Origin: SIG291 sp045543455 | Lineage (GTDB): Bacteria > Bacillota > Clostridia > Lachnospirales > Lachnospiraceae | DNA: 33,692 bases | Assembly: GCA_045543455.1 (NCBI GenBank) | Contig: JAZQMK010000060.1 | Location: forward strand, 1 to 33,692 | Reading direction: 5' to 3' | Shown: piece after piece, positions 15,485 through 22,885 of the stretch | Layout: each line of letters begins with the position of its first letter | Numbering within the stretch: the first letter of the stretch is position 1 | Position numbers and translations under genes: made by a program | Notes under the pieces: model-generated | Databases searched by the model: none | What the model was told of the DNA's origin: nothing | Seen by the model: only the letters and a program-made list of their open reading frames with translations

Positions 15485-16249
15485 CTAATTATTCATATTA
15501 GTTATATCATTAAATACCCACACCGACATATTGTATTCAACTATGCCGCTGCCGCAGTATTCACAAAATTTTACACCCAAATTCTTAATAGGTGCACCAC
15601 ACGACGGACAATTAAGTCCTAAACCGCCACTTCCATATGAAGTAACTTTATCTTTATCCTGTACATATACAACCTCGACATTGTATCTTAGCTGTGTATG
15701 CAAAGTCCTATGACCATCCAACAGTCTTTCGCCTCTGACCTTAGAATATAAAGCCTGCATAGCTGTCTGAAACGTAATGCTTACAAGACCTGCTTTCTTT
15801 TCATACCTTGCAATCTCCGTTCTATGTATCTTAGTATTAGCATAAGATTCTTTGCAACCTGTACTTTCATTTTGTTCGATTTTAAGTCTGAGTTTTTCCT
15901 TTAAATCATCGCTACAGCCTTCTGGAAGATTAACATTGCCTGATGTAATACTTCCAAGATATGCTAAAAGTATGTTCTCTGCTTTATCCTTCATCTGGGC
16001 GTAGTTAAAATGTGGAAAATCCCGGCTGATTCTAGGTAGTAGCACTCCTGTCATTGCATTGACAGACTTCGGTGTATTAGCATATTCCATCTCTGACTCT
16101 TCTGCTATCTGCTTAAAATCATCAGTTCCCCATATATCTCTTGCAGTTTTCCTAATCTTGCTACTAATAACAAGAAATATAATCAAGATAGCTATTGCAA
16201 ATATCAGTATAATACCTAAAACTACCGCAAGGGCTACCATGCTTCCCAT
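15485..16249 (-). CDS. Membrane-anchored Tim44-like domain protein with zinc ribbon
   Basis: A 254-residue protein, the first gene of the membrane module. An N-terminal TM helix (about 5-29) is followed by a soluble domain that looks Tim44-like (LLPRISRDFPHFNYAQMKDKAENILLAYLGSI; later a beta-rich part LVSITFQTAMQALYSK and VEVVYVQDKDK), then a C-terminal ribbon CPSCG...CEYCG. Tim44-like domains bind membranes or large hydrophobic ligands. AGGAGGG precedes the ATG and a TATAAT promoter lies 40 bp upstream. The SPFH gene follows after 17 bp. The Tim44 call is from the visible pattern and needs a profile search. Confidence 0.75.
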   Translation of the reverse strand: MGSMVALAVVLGIILIFAIAILIIFLVISSKIRKTARDIWGTDDFKQIAEESEMEYANTPKSVNAMTGVLLPRISRDFPHFNYAQMKDKAENILLAYLGSITSGNVNLPEGCSDDLKEKLRLKIEQNESTGCKESYANTKIHRTEIARYEKKAGLVSITFQTAMQALYSKVRGERLLDGHRTLHTQLRYNVEVVYVQDKDKVTSYGSGGLGLNCPSCGAPIKNLGVKFCEYCGSGIVEYNMSVWVFNDITNMNN

Positions 16250-16287
16250 AATTTCTCCCTCCTTTATTAATTTAACATACGAAATGT

Positions 16288-16296
16288 ATTATAACA
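16288..16296 (-). promoter_or_regulatory. Promoter of the SPFH/TPM membrane module
   Basis: Minus-strand extended -10 TGTTATAAT, 39-47 bases upstream of the first gene of the module, with no recognisable -35. It lies just downstream of the terminator of the SleB-type gene. Confidence 0.6.
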
Positions 16297-16342
16297 CATA
16301 TTTCTACAAATTTCATCATTTTTTTCAAGTTTTATATAAAAA

Positions 16343-16376
16343 GTGGTATAAAATGTTTCTTCACATTTTATACCAC
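16343..16376 (-). terminator. Terminator of the SleB-type hydrolase gene
   Basis: Fourteen-base perfect arms (GTGGTATAAAATGT and its complement) with a six-base loop lie 15 bp after the stop codon and are followed on the minus strand by TTTTTATA. Confidence 0.85.
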
Positions 16377-16390
16377 ATACTATTATATTA

Positions 16391-17233
16391 TTACCTAAAA
16401 AATACATGTCCATCATGAGATAATAACTCTGTTAAGTTTCTTCTCATCCAGTTACCTTTATTATAACTTGCAGTAGAGCAAAAATATAATGCTCCCTTTG
16501 AATAATCTTCACCTGCTAAAGCTCTATCTACAGCTTCTTTTGTAGAGTTCTTTACAGTATATTTATTAATTGAACCTGTCTGTACCGGCGTAAACTGGTA
16601 TACGCCATTTCCATTTTGTGTAATTACACCTTTAAGTGTATTAGGAAATCTTCTATCTTTAACTCTGTTAATAATAACATTAGCTACAAGAATTCTTCCC
16701 TTCATATCGCAGATTCCTGCTTCTGCTTCAACTATCTTTAATAAGTAAATATAATCTTCCTGAGAAAATTCAATTACCGTAGCAGTTTCGTTATCTGCTG
16801 ACAAATACTTATTATTCGTTTCTACTGATGCTGATGGCTGTGGTTTTTTAACCTCACCGATTTCAATAAGCTTATTACCGTCAGCGCTGAATACATCATA
16901 TAGAACTACACCCATATCCTCTATCTGTGATATAAGTTCATCATTTGTATTTGCAAATAGCAAATCATCAATCAGCCCAACCTGTAAGCCCATGTCGTTT
17001 GTTGTTTCGTTTCCTTCTTCTTCTAACGCACCTTGTGAAACATTGGATGCATTAGCTGCATTTACATTGTTTCTTCCGGCTCCAGCTAAATGTGTTGACA
17101 TAAATGATACCGCTGCAATAACAACGCCTGCGCTCACTACTAATGCACAAGTTCTGTACATATTCTTAGTCATCTTGTCTAAAAATGCAAACACACCATT
17201 TAGCTTTTGAAGAAATGAGCAAATTTTTAACAT
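16391..17233 (-). CDS. SleB-family cell wall hydrolase (Hydrolase_2), membrane-anchored
   Basis: A 280-residue protein with a signal anchor at about residues 28-50 and a low-complexity N/A/E linker. A C-terminal Hydrolase_2 domain (about 155-280) starts EDYIYLLKIVEAEAGICDMKGRILVANVIINRV, with the putative catalytic Glu in EAEAG, and continues YQFTPV and GALYFC. Members are N-acetylmuramyl-L-alanine amidases or lytic transglycosylases such as SleB and CwlJ, which attack spore cortex; vegetative relatives remodel the wall. The fusion to an N-terminal anchor rather than a PG-binding domain suggests a wall-remodelling rather than cortex-lytic role. GAGGAAG precedes the ATG. It has a fully consensus promoter, so expression is probably high. 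Confidence 0.88.
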   Translation of the reverse strand: MLKICSFLQKLNGVFAFLDKMTKNMYRTCALVVSAGVVIAAVSFMSTHLAGAGRNNVNAANASNVSQGALEEEGNETTNDMGLQVGLIDDLLFANTNDELISQIEDMGVVLYDVFSADGNKLIEIGEVKKPQPSASVETNNKYLSADNETATVIEFSQEDYIYLLKIVEAEAGICDMKGRILVANVIINRVKDRRFPNTLKGVITQNGNGVYQFTPVQTGSINKYTVKNSTKEAVDRALAGEDYSKGALYFCSTASYNKGNWMRRNLTELLSHDGHVFFR

Positions 17234-17277
17234 AATCTTCCTCTTTCTTATTAAGTCTGGTTTTTTGATTCTTTTGG

Positions 17278-17306
17278 ATTATATTTTGCTCTTAAATAAT
17301 TGTCAA
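17278..17306 (-). promoter_or_regulatory. Perfect sigma-A promoter of the SleB-type gene
   Basis: Minus-strand TTGACA (17301-17306), 17-bp spacer and TATAAT (17278-17283): both boxes match the sigma-A consensus exactly, 45 bp upstream of the ATG. Vegetative, strong expression is predicted, which argues against a spore-specific role. Confidence 0.85.
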
Positions 17307-17650
17307 CAAAAAATTATGTTTTTGTTTTATTTTAAGCAACTTCGACATTTCCGTCTTTTTTCACTGTGTTTTTTTTACAAATTATTTTTCATCCTTTTGT
17401 GCACCTTTCACAAAAACAGGCCTTTTTCCCTTTACTTAAATTCATTTTTTTGTTTATTTTGATTTTGCGAAACCATTTTTTTATTAGTTATGTTAATTAT
17501 TTTCTTAAAAAAACATATAAAAAAATCCTCTTTTTTGCTATTTTCAAATTTGAGATTACAAAAAAATGTAAGAGAATGTAAGAAGACTTATTTATCTTTT
17601 TCATTTTTTGTTGTATACTTATTAAGACATCTTTAAAAAGGAGTACAAGT
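17307..17650 (+). promoter_or_regulatory. T-tract-rich intergenic region and promoter of the AP2-like gene
   Basis: About 340 bp without a gene, dominated by runs of T that may give intrinsic curvature. Near its right end are two copies of ATGTAAGA exactly 10 bp apart (17566-17583), a TATACT -10 at 17614-17619 with no good -35, and AAGGAG before the ATG at 17651. The direct repeats would sit just upstream of the -35 position, a usual place for an activator. Confidence 0.5.
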
Positions 17651-18433
17651 ATGAATCTGCCACAAGGCGTATATACAGCCTATAAAAAGGATAAAACTCT
17701 ATATTACAGAGCTTCTATTACCTATATTAATAAGCATATCAGTTTAGGAAGCTATAACACTTGCGAAGAAGCTCATAAGGCTTATCTTCTTGGCAAAGAC
17801 ATTTTATATAGTGATGTTTCCATTCATGATTACCCTAATAATTCCATTTTAGCATTTGAAAAATGGGTAACGCTGATTAATTACAGAGACAATCATATCT
17901 ATATAAAAACGCCCATATATATGCAAAAGAACTATTTTGAATATCATTTAACAAAGGACAAATGCCTGCTTTTTGATATAGATGATTTATTCTACTATTC
18001 AAATCACAAAATAATGCAAAGAAACGGCTATCTGTTCGTTGCTGATTACGGTATGCAGACTAATATCCTTTCCCGCTACGGTATTAAAAATTATGCCATC
18101 GAAGGAAGGGACTTTACATTTGCCAATGGCGATTCAAACGACTATCGATACAAAAACATAATAATTATCAATAAATATAATGGTGTTTATAGAATTGAAA
18201 AGAAAGGATTCTATGTATATAAAGCCAAGATACATATTAACGGTGATTATATAATAGGAACCTATTCAGATGAAGTAAAGGCTGCCATCGCATATAACAA
18301 GGCAATTGATATATTACGAGAAAAGGGAATAAATAAAAATTATACACCTAATTACATCCCAAACCTTTCAGCCATTCAGTATGCCAGTATATATAATAAT
18401 ATAAGAATATCTAAGAAGATTAGAGAATTATAA
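17651..18433 (+). CDS. AP2-like / degenerate HNH / AP2-like DNA-binding protein
   Basis: A 260-residue protein. Residues 5-50 (GVYTAYKK...YYRASITYINKHISLGSYNTCEEAHKAY) and 177-222 (NGVYRIEKK...YKAKIHINGDYIIGTYSDEVKAAIAYNKA) each fit the AP2/ERF fold: three strands, the LG-x-Y/F motif, then an EEA-x-x-AY helix. Between them, residues 105-175 look like an HNH homing-endonuclease core (NGYLFV, LSRYGI, ANGDSNDYRYKN), but the LHR histidine is Ser141 and the DHxNG histidine appears lost around Phe155-Phe157. AP2-HNH proteins are usually phage or homing endonucleases; this one looks catalytically dead and may be a domesticated regulator. It stands alone between two minus-strand units with its own promoter. 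The domain calls are by eye. Confidence 0.7.
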   Translation: MNLPQGVYTAYKKDKTLYYRASITYINKHISLGSYNTCEEAHKAYLLGKDILYSDVSIHDYPNNSILAFEKWVTLINYRDNHIYIKTPIYMQKNYFEYHLTKDKCLLFDIDDLFYYSNHKIMQRNGYLFVADYGMQTNILSRYGIKNYAIEGRDFTFANGDSNDYRYKNIIIINKYNGVYRIEKKGFYVYKAKIHINGDYIIGTYSDEVKAAIAYNKAIDILREKGINKNYTPNYIPNLSAIQYASIYNNIRISKKIREL

Positions 18434-18461
18434 AAGGATGTCCCTTATTCGAGACATCCTT
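18434..18461 (-). terminator. Terminator of the leuC-leuD-ybjQ transcript
   Basis: Arms AAGGATGTC and GACATCCTT with a ten-base loop, followed on the minus strand by TTTTATAATT. It starts at the stop codon of the converging AP2-like gene and may also stop that transcript, though the plus-strand U-tract is poor. Confidence 0.75.
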
Positions 18462-18473
18462 CATCATTTAACA

Positions 18474-18785
18474 TTAAATAAATTTAACTGCTGTACCATA
18501 TGCCATTACTTCAGCCGCCTGCTGTGTAATTGCACTTGAAGCAAATCTTACTCCTACGATTGCATCTGCACCAAATTTTTCAGCTTCTGCTATCATTCTC
18601 TGAGTTGCGATTGCTCTTGCATTGTCCATCATTTCAGTGTACGACTTTAATTCGCCACCTACCATTGTCTTAAATCCTGCTAAAAGGTCCTTACCCATAT
18701 GTACTGTCTGTACTGTTGCACCCTTTACCATTGTAAGCATTTCAAAATCTTTTCCTGTGATTGTTTCTGTTGTAACTACTACCAT
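18474..18785 (-). CDS. YbjQ family protein (DUF74, heavy-metal-binding domain)
   Basis: A 103-residue cytoplasmic protein of the YbjQ/YdgA family: TTETITGKDFEMLTMVKGATV at the start, an MVGGELKSYTEMM turn, ARAIATQRMIAEAEKFGADAIVGVRF and a closing YGTAVKF strand. Structures show a pentameric beta-barrel; metal binding was proposed and the function is unknown. GGAGG fits either a GTG at 18788 or the ATG at 18785; I use the ATG, eight bases away. It follows leuD by 15 bp and is co-transcribed, although a functional link to leucine synthesis is not known. Confidence 0.93.
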   Translation of the reverse strand: MVVVTTETITGKDFEMLTMVKGATVQTVHMGKDLLAGFKTMVGGELKSYTEMMDNARAIATQRMIAEAEKFGADAIVGVRFASSAITQQAAEVMAYGTAVKFI

Positions 18786-18800
18786 CACTCTTTCCTCCTT

Positions 18801-19286
18801 TTATTTATTGTTTATATAATTAACAAGCCCTTCGGCCGCAATTATCTTTTGCATAAATTCAGGGAACGGTTGTCCTTTAAACTGTGTACCCTTTGTCTTA
18901 TTGTAGATAATACCACTGTCAAAATCCACTTCTACTTCATCATTAGCCTCAATTCCCTGACTTGCTTCCTTACATTCAATAATAGGTAAACCAATATTGA
19001 TTGCATTACGATAAAAGATTCTTGCAAATGTTTCAGCAATTACACAGCTAACACCAGCAGCCTTAATTGCGATTGGTGCATGCTCTCTTGAAGAACCACA
19101 TCCAAAATTCTTTTCAGCAACGATAATATCGCCCTTCTTTACATTTTTCACGAAATCTTTATCAATATCTTCCATACAGTGTAATGCTAATTCCGCAGGA
19201 TCTGATGAATTTAAATATCTTGCAGGAATAATAACATCTGTATCTACATTATCTTTATACTTAAAAACTCTACCATTTGCTTTCAT
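18801..19286 (-). CDS. leuD: 3-isopropylmalate dehydratase small subunit
   Basis: A 161-residue swivel-domain subunit of the isopropylmalate isomerase. The DNVDTDVIIPARYL motif at the N-terminus and the GCGSSREHAP loop, which contributes substrate-binding residues, are intact, and the length matches the short Clostridia/archaeal type. It pairs with LeuC to isomerise 2- and 3-isopropylmalate in leucine synthesis. GGAGG lies just before the ATG. The gap to leuC is 23 bp. Confidence 0.96.
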   Translation of the reverse strand: MKANGRVFKYKDNVDTDVIIPARYLNSSDPAELALHCMEDIDKDFVKNVKKGDIIVAEKNFGCGSSREHAPIAIKAAGVSCVIAETFARIFYRNAINIGLPIIECKEASQGIEANDEVEVDFDSGIIYNKTKGTQFKGQPFPEFMQKIIAAEGLVNYINNK

Positions 19287-19309
19287 AATATCCTCCTAGC
19301 TCCTATATA

Positions 19310-20575
19310 TTATAAGCCTAATTCACATGGGCATGAAATCTTACCTGTTACAGCACTTGCAGCAGCAACTGCAGGGCTTGCAAGATAAATTTCTGATTCT
19401 ACATGACCCATTCTACCTACGAAATTACGGTTAGTTGTTGAAACGCAACGCTCACCCTGAGCCAAAATACCCATATATCCACCAAGACATGGTCCACATG
19501 TAGGTATACTTACAACTGCACCCGCATTAATAAATGTCTGCACTAATCCTTCTTCAATAGCTTGCATATAAATCTTTTGAGTAGCCGGAATAATAATTGT
19601 TCTAATACCCTTAGCCACCTGTCTGCCTTCTAACACCTTAGCTGCAACTCTTAAATCGTCAATTCTACCATTTGTACAAGAGCCAATAACAACCTGGTCA
19701 ATCTTTATATCGCCAACTTCATCAACTGTCTTTGTATTCTCTGGTAAATGTGGAAATGCAACTGTTGGCTTTAACTGGCTTAAATCAATTACATATGTCT
19801 CATCATACTCTGCATCTTCATCAGCTTCGTACACAACATATGGTCTCTTCGAATGTTCTTCCATATATGCCTTAGCCAAATCATCAACAGGGAAAATACC
19901 ATTCTTTCCACCTGCTTCAATTGCCATATTAGCGATTGTAAATCTGTCATCCATGCTCAAGTTAGCAATACCTTCACCAACAAATTCCATTGATTTATAT
20001 AATGCACCATCAACACCAATCATACCAATAATATGTAAAATAACATCCTTACCGCTAACCCATTTTGCTGGCTTTCCTACTAATTCAAACTTAATAGCTG
20101 AAGGCACCTTAAACCAAGCTTTACCAGTAGCCATACCAGCAGCCATATCTGTACTGCCTACACCTGTAGAAAAAGCACCAAGTGCACCATATGTACATGT
20201 ATGTGAATCAGCACCGATAATAACATCACCTGCAACTGTTAAACCTTTTTCAGGTAAAAGTGCATGTTCAATACCCATCTGACCTACCTCAAAGTAGTTA
20301 GTGATGTCATGCTTCATTGCAAACTGTCTTACACATTTGCAGTGTTCTGCTGATTTAATATCCTTATTTGGAACAAAATGGTCAGGTACAAGAGCAATCT
20401 TATCCTTGTCAAATACTGTCTCTACCTTCATCTTATCCATTTCATGAATAGCAACCGGAGATGTAATATCATTACCTAATACTAAATCTAAATCCGCTTC
20501 TATTAACTGACCTGCAACAACGCTTTCTAAGCCTGCGTGTGCTGCTAAGATTTTCTGAGTCATAGTCATTCCCAT
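19310..20575 (-). CDS. leuC: 3-isopropylmalate dehydratase large subunit
   Basis: A 421-residue aconitase-family subunit. Three cysteines for the 4Fe-4S cluster are visible: one in VIGSCTNGR and two in PTCGPCLGG. Other family motifs are GADSHTCTYGALGAF and NRNFVGRMGH. The length of about 420 marks the HacA/LeuC type found in Clostridia, not the 466-residue enterobacterial form. AGGAGG lies eight bases before the ATG. A good promoter is present upstream with a leader of only about 30 bases, so no T-box or leader-peptide attenuator is seen. Confidence 0.96.
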   Translation of the reverse strand: MGMTMTQKILAAHAGLESVVAGQLIEADLDLVLGNDITSPVAIHEMDKMKVETVFDKDKIALVPDHFVPNKDIKSAEHCKCVRQFAMKHDITNYFEVGQMGIEHALLPEKGLTVAGDVIIGADSHTCTYGALGAFSTGVGSTDMAAGMATGKAWFKVPSAIKFELVGKPAKWVSGKDVILHIIGMIGVDGALYKSMEFVGEGIANLSMDDRFTIANMAIEAGGKNGIFPVDDLAKAYMEEHSKRPYVVYEADEDAEYDETYVIDLSQLKPTVAFPHLPENTKTVDEVGDIKIDQVVIGSCTNGRIDDLRVAAKVLEGRQVAKGIRTIIIPATQKIYMQAIEEGLVQTFINAGAVVSIPTCGPCLGGYMGILAQGERCVSTTNRNFVGRMGHVESEIYLASPAVAAASAVTGKISCPCELGL

Positions 20576-20610
20576 AAATCTTTCCTCCTATAAAATTCCT
20601 ATAATTTACT

Positions 20611-20639
20611 ACTATACCATATTATCATTTTCATTTCAA
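20611..20639 (-). promoter_or_regulatory. leuC-leuD-ybjQ promoter
   Basis: Minus-strand TTGAAA (20634-20639), 17-bp spacer, TATAGT (20611-20616). It lies between the terminator at 20659-20687 and the leuC start, so leuCD transcription is independent of ilvC. Confidence 0.75.
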
Positions 20640-20658
20640 GAAATATATTAAAAACGTT

Positions 20659-20687
20659 AAAAGGGCTTCAATCCCAGAAGCCCTTTT
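20659..20687 (-). terminator. Intrinsic terminator of the small secreted-protein locus
   Basis: Arms AAAAGGGCTTC and GAAGCCCTTTT with a seven-base loop, 13 bp after the stop codon of the frameshifted gene, flanked by A and T runs. It separates that locus from leuC. Confidence 0.88.
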
Positions 20688-20700
20688 GTTAGTGTATACA

Positions 20701-21064
20701 TTATTTTTCAAACTCTTCTACCGCTTTTTCACTCATATCCAAAAGTAAAACTGTTACACCTGCGCCATCAGACAATTCTACCGTAACACTTGTTTTGTTC
20801 GGAACAAATTTAACGCCTTCAATTTTTTCGTTAAGTTCTTTCATCTGTTCTTTAGAAAGCAACATCGAATCATAAGAATCGATATTTTTTAAAAATCTAT
20901 ACTCATCACATTCATAAAGTGATACTTTAATTTCACTGTTTTCAACAGTCTCTTTGTCCTTATCTAAAATCTTATTATAACCAAAAACATTCTGACCTTT
21001 AAAGCTAACTGTTATTAATATAATACATATGATGCCACTTAACGATAATAATACTTTTTTTCAT
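20701..21064 (-). pseudogene. Small exported protein gene with a one-base frameshift at A7
   Basis: An open frame of 119 codons runs from the TAA at 20701-20703 up to 21060. It encodes a hydrophobic N-terminus (KKVLLSLSGIICIILITVSF) and a soluble domain ending LSDGAGVTVLLLDMSEKAVEEFEK. The ATG that would start it (21062-21064, AGGAG just upstream) is followed by seven A instead of six, so the ATG frame ends after 19 codons. Deleting one A would restore MKKVLLSL and a 120-residue secreted or anchored protein. The body shows no other damage, so slippage, phase variation, recent mutation or a sequencing error are all possible. I do not recognise the domain. Confidence 0.75.
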
Positions 21065-21077
21065 ACCAATACTCCTT

Positions 21078-21173
21078 TTATCCATAATATACACGTTCGA
21101 CAACAGAAGAAAAATCTAGCTCGCCATAATAATCAACCCTTCCATAAAGGCAAATATCAGCATTGATACCCAT
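21078..21173 (-). CDS. Possible 31-residue leader ORF
   Basis: A short frame, MGINADICLYGRVDYYGELD to a stop at 21078-21080, with AGGA eight bases before its ATG. It lies between the TA-tract promoter and the frameshifted gene, whose ribosome site overlaps its end. It could be a leader peptide coupling translation to the next gene, or the tail of a decayed gene. The evidence is spacing only. Confidence 0.3.
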   Translation of the reverse strand: MGINADICLYGRVDYYGELDFSSVVERVYYG

Positions 21174-21195
21174 AGAAAGATTCCTTAATGTTACA

Positions 21196-21223
21196 CTTTT
21201 ATTATATATATATATATTGTCAA
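21196..21223 (-). promoter_or_regulatory. Promoter with an alternating TA tract in the spacer
   Basis: Minus-strand TTGACA (21218-21223) is followed by uninterrupted alternating AT that runs into TATAAT (21201-21206), only 11 bp away. A weaker TAAAAG lies 16 bp from the -35. Gain or loss of TA units would move the -10 relative to the -35. It reads toward the small ORF and the frameshifted gene, and starts just after the ilvC terminator. Confidence 0.5.
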
Positions 21224-21239
21224 GTTTTATCACCACGTA

Positions 21240-21268
21240 AAAAGGGTCCCTTTTTAAGAGACCCTTTT
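21240..21268 (-). terminator. ilvC terminator
   Basis: Arms AAAAGGGTC and GACCCTTTT with an 11-base loop, seven bases after the ilvC stop codon. On the minus strand the stem is followed by TTACG, so the U-tract is partly inside the stem. Confidence 0.8.
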
Positions 21269-21275
21269 ATGTATA

Positions 21276-22286
21276 TTAGTTGTTAATTAACTTGTTTTCA
21301 TCATTCCAGCTATATAACTTACGAAGTTCAGCACCAACTTTTTCTAATTGATGTTCTGATTCTTTTCTTCTTGTAGCTAAGAAGTTAGGGCAGTTAACCT
21401 GGTTTTCTAATAACCAGTTACGTGCAAATGTACCGTTCTGAATCTCTTCAAGAACCTTCTTCATTTCCTTCTTAGTTTCTTCTGTGATAATTCTCTTACC
21501 GATGCAGTAATCACCATATTCAGCTGTGTTAGAGATTGAATATCTCATACCTGCGAAACCGCTCTGGAAAATTAAGTCTACGATAAGCTTCATTTCGTGG
21601 ATACATTCAAAGTAAGCACTTTCTGGCTCATAACCAGCTTCTACTAATGTTTCGAAACCAGCCTTCATAAGAGCTGTTACACCACCACATAATACAGCCT
21701 GCTCACCGAAAAGGTCTGTTTCTGTTTCTTCACGGAATGTTGTCTGTAAAACACCAGCTCTTGCACCACCGATAGCAAGTGCATAAGCAAGACCCATATC
21801 ATGTGCCTTACCTGTAGCATCCTGATGTACAGCGATAAGACAAGGAACACCCTTACCTTCCTGATACTGGCTTCTTACTGTGTGACCAGGTCCCTTAGGA
21901 GCGATCATAACAACGTCTACATCCTTTGGAGGTCTGATCTGACCAAAGTGAATTGAGAAACCGTGAGCGAACATTAACATGTTACCTGGCTCTAAGTTTG
22001 TCTCAATTGATTCATAATATAACTTAGCCTGCTTCTCATCGTTGATAAGAATCATAATGATATCAGCTCTCTTAGCAGCTTCTGAAGCTGTGTATACATC
22101 AAATCCCTGTGCTACAGCCTTATCCCATGACTTGCTGCCTTCATATAAACCGATAATTACGTTAGCACCTGATTCCTTAGCATTAAGTGCGTGTGCATGT
22201 CCTTGGCTACCATAACCAATAACTGCGATTGTCTTTCCATCTAATAAAGAAAGATTACAATCCTCTTGATAATAAATTTTTGCCAT
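21276..22286 (-). CDS. ilvC: Ketol-acid reductoisomerase
   Basis: A 336-residue class I KARI, the second step of valine/isoleucine synthesis. The Rossmann motif GYGSQGHAHALN is at 24-35. The cofactor loop GLYEGSKSW at 46-54 has Tyr48 where many NADPH enzymes have Arg. Catalytic and metal residues lie in APKGPGHTVR, ETDLFGEQ and ECIHEMKLIVDLI, and the chain ends in the usual LYSWNDENKLINN. A first ATG at 22295 abuts AGGAGG and is too close; the ATG at 22286 is nine bases from it and gives the standard MAKIYY N-terminus. It follows ilvN after 31 bp. Confidence 0.97.
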   Translation of the reverse strand: MAKIYYQEDCNLSLLDGKTIAVIGYGSQGHAHALNAKESGANVIIGLYEGSKSWDKAVAQGFDVYTASEAAKRADIIMILINDEKQAKLYYESIETNLEPGNMLMFAHGFSIHFGQIRPPKDVDVVMIAPKGPGHTVRSQYQEGKGVPCLIAVHQDATGKAHDMGLAYALAIGGARAGVLQTTFREETETDLFGEQAVLCGGVTALMKAGFETLVEAGYEPESAYFECIHEMKLIVDLIFQSGFAGMRYSISNTAEYGDYCIGKRIITEETKKEMKKVLEEIQNGTFARNWLLENQVNCPNFLATRRKESEHQLEKVGAELRKLYSWNDENKLINN

Positions 22287-22317
22287 TTTAAGCATCCTCC
22301 TAAATTAACTTATAAAT

Positions 22318-22809
22318 TTATTTTAAATTACTTGCACCTCTTGTCAAGCCAGTAATACCTGTTCTTGCAAGTTCAGTAATTTGAAAACCATCTAATAACT
22401 CGATAAATGCAGCTAATTTTTGCTGATTACCTGTAAGTTCAAGCATAAGTGCATCCACTGATACGTCTACTACCTTTGCTCTAAATATATCCGCAACAGC
22501 GATAACTGCTGCTCTTTGTTCTACAGTGGCTGAAACCTTAACTAAAATAAGTTCACGACAAACTGAAGCATCCTTAGGTAATTCGATAATCTCTCTTACA
22601 TCAATAAGCTTATTAAGCTGCTTTTTAATCTGTTCGAGAATTGCCTCCTCACCTGTAACTACTACGGTCATCCTTGAATATTTAGGGTTTTCTGTAACAC
22701 CAACCGTAAGACTGTCAATATTGTAACCTCTTCTACTAAAAAGACCTGCAACACGACTAAGTACACCGGCAGTATTATCCACTAAAATTGATAACGCTAT
22801 CTGTCTCAT
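22318..22809 (-). CDS. ilvN: Acetolactate synthase small (regulatory) subunit
   Basis: A 163-residue regulatory subunit of the first common enzyme of branched-chain synthesis. The ACT domain is at residues 1-75 (ALSILVDNTAGVLSRVAGLFSRRGYNIDSLTVG), where valine feedback binding occurs, with the ALS_ss_C domain after it (RELILVKVSATVEQRAAVIAVADIFRAKVVDVS). The catalytic subunit gene ilvB is not in this window, so the subunits are encoded apart. First gene of the ilvN-ilvC unit. The 76-bp upstream gap is too short for a T-box leader; I see no clear promoter there. Confidence 0.96.
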   Translation of the reverse strand: MRQIALSILVDNTAGVLSRVAGLFSRRGYNIDSLTVGVTENPKYSRMTVVVTGEEAILEQIKKQLNKLIDVREIIELPKDASVCRELILVKVSATVEQRAAVIAVADIFRAKVVDVSVDALMLELTGNQQKLAAFIELLDGFQITELARTGITGLTRGASNLK

Positions 22810-22885
22810 ACTAACCTTCCTTCCAGTATAAAAAATACTATCTTATCTATTTTAACAATTTACTATGTAAAATTCAAGAGTTTTT

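Noticed and set aside
17265..17581. Two short plus-strand frames rich in Phe and Leu upstream of the AP2-like gene.
   Set aside because: They result from T-tracts in intergenic DNA, have no ribosome sites and overlap the consensus promoter of the minus-strand hydrolase gene.
20576..20660. Possible T-box or leader-peptide attenuator before leuC.
   Set aside because: The leader predicted from the promoter is only about 30 bases and shows no T-box sequence or run of Leu codons.
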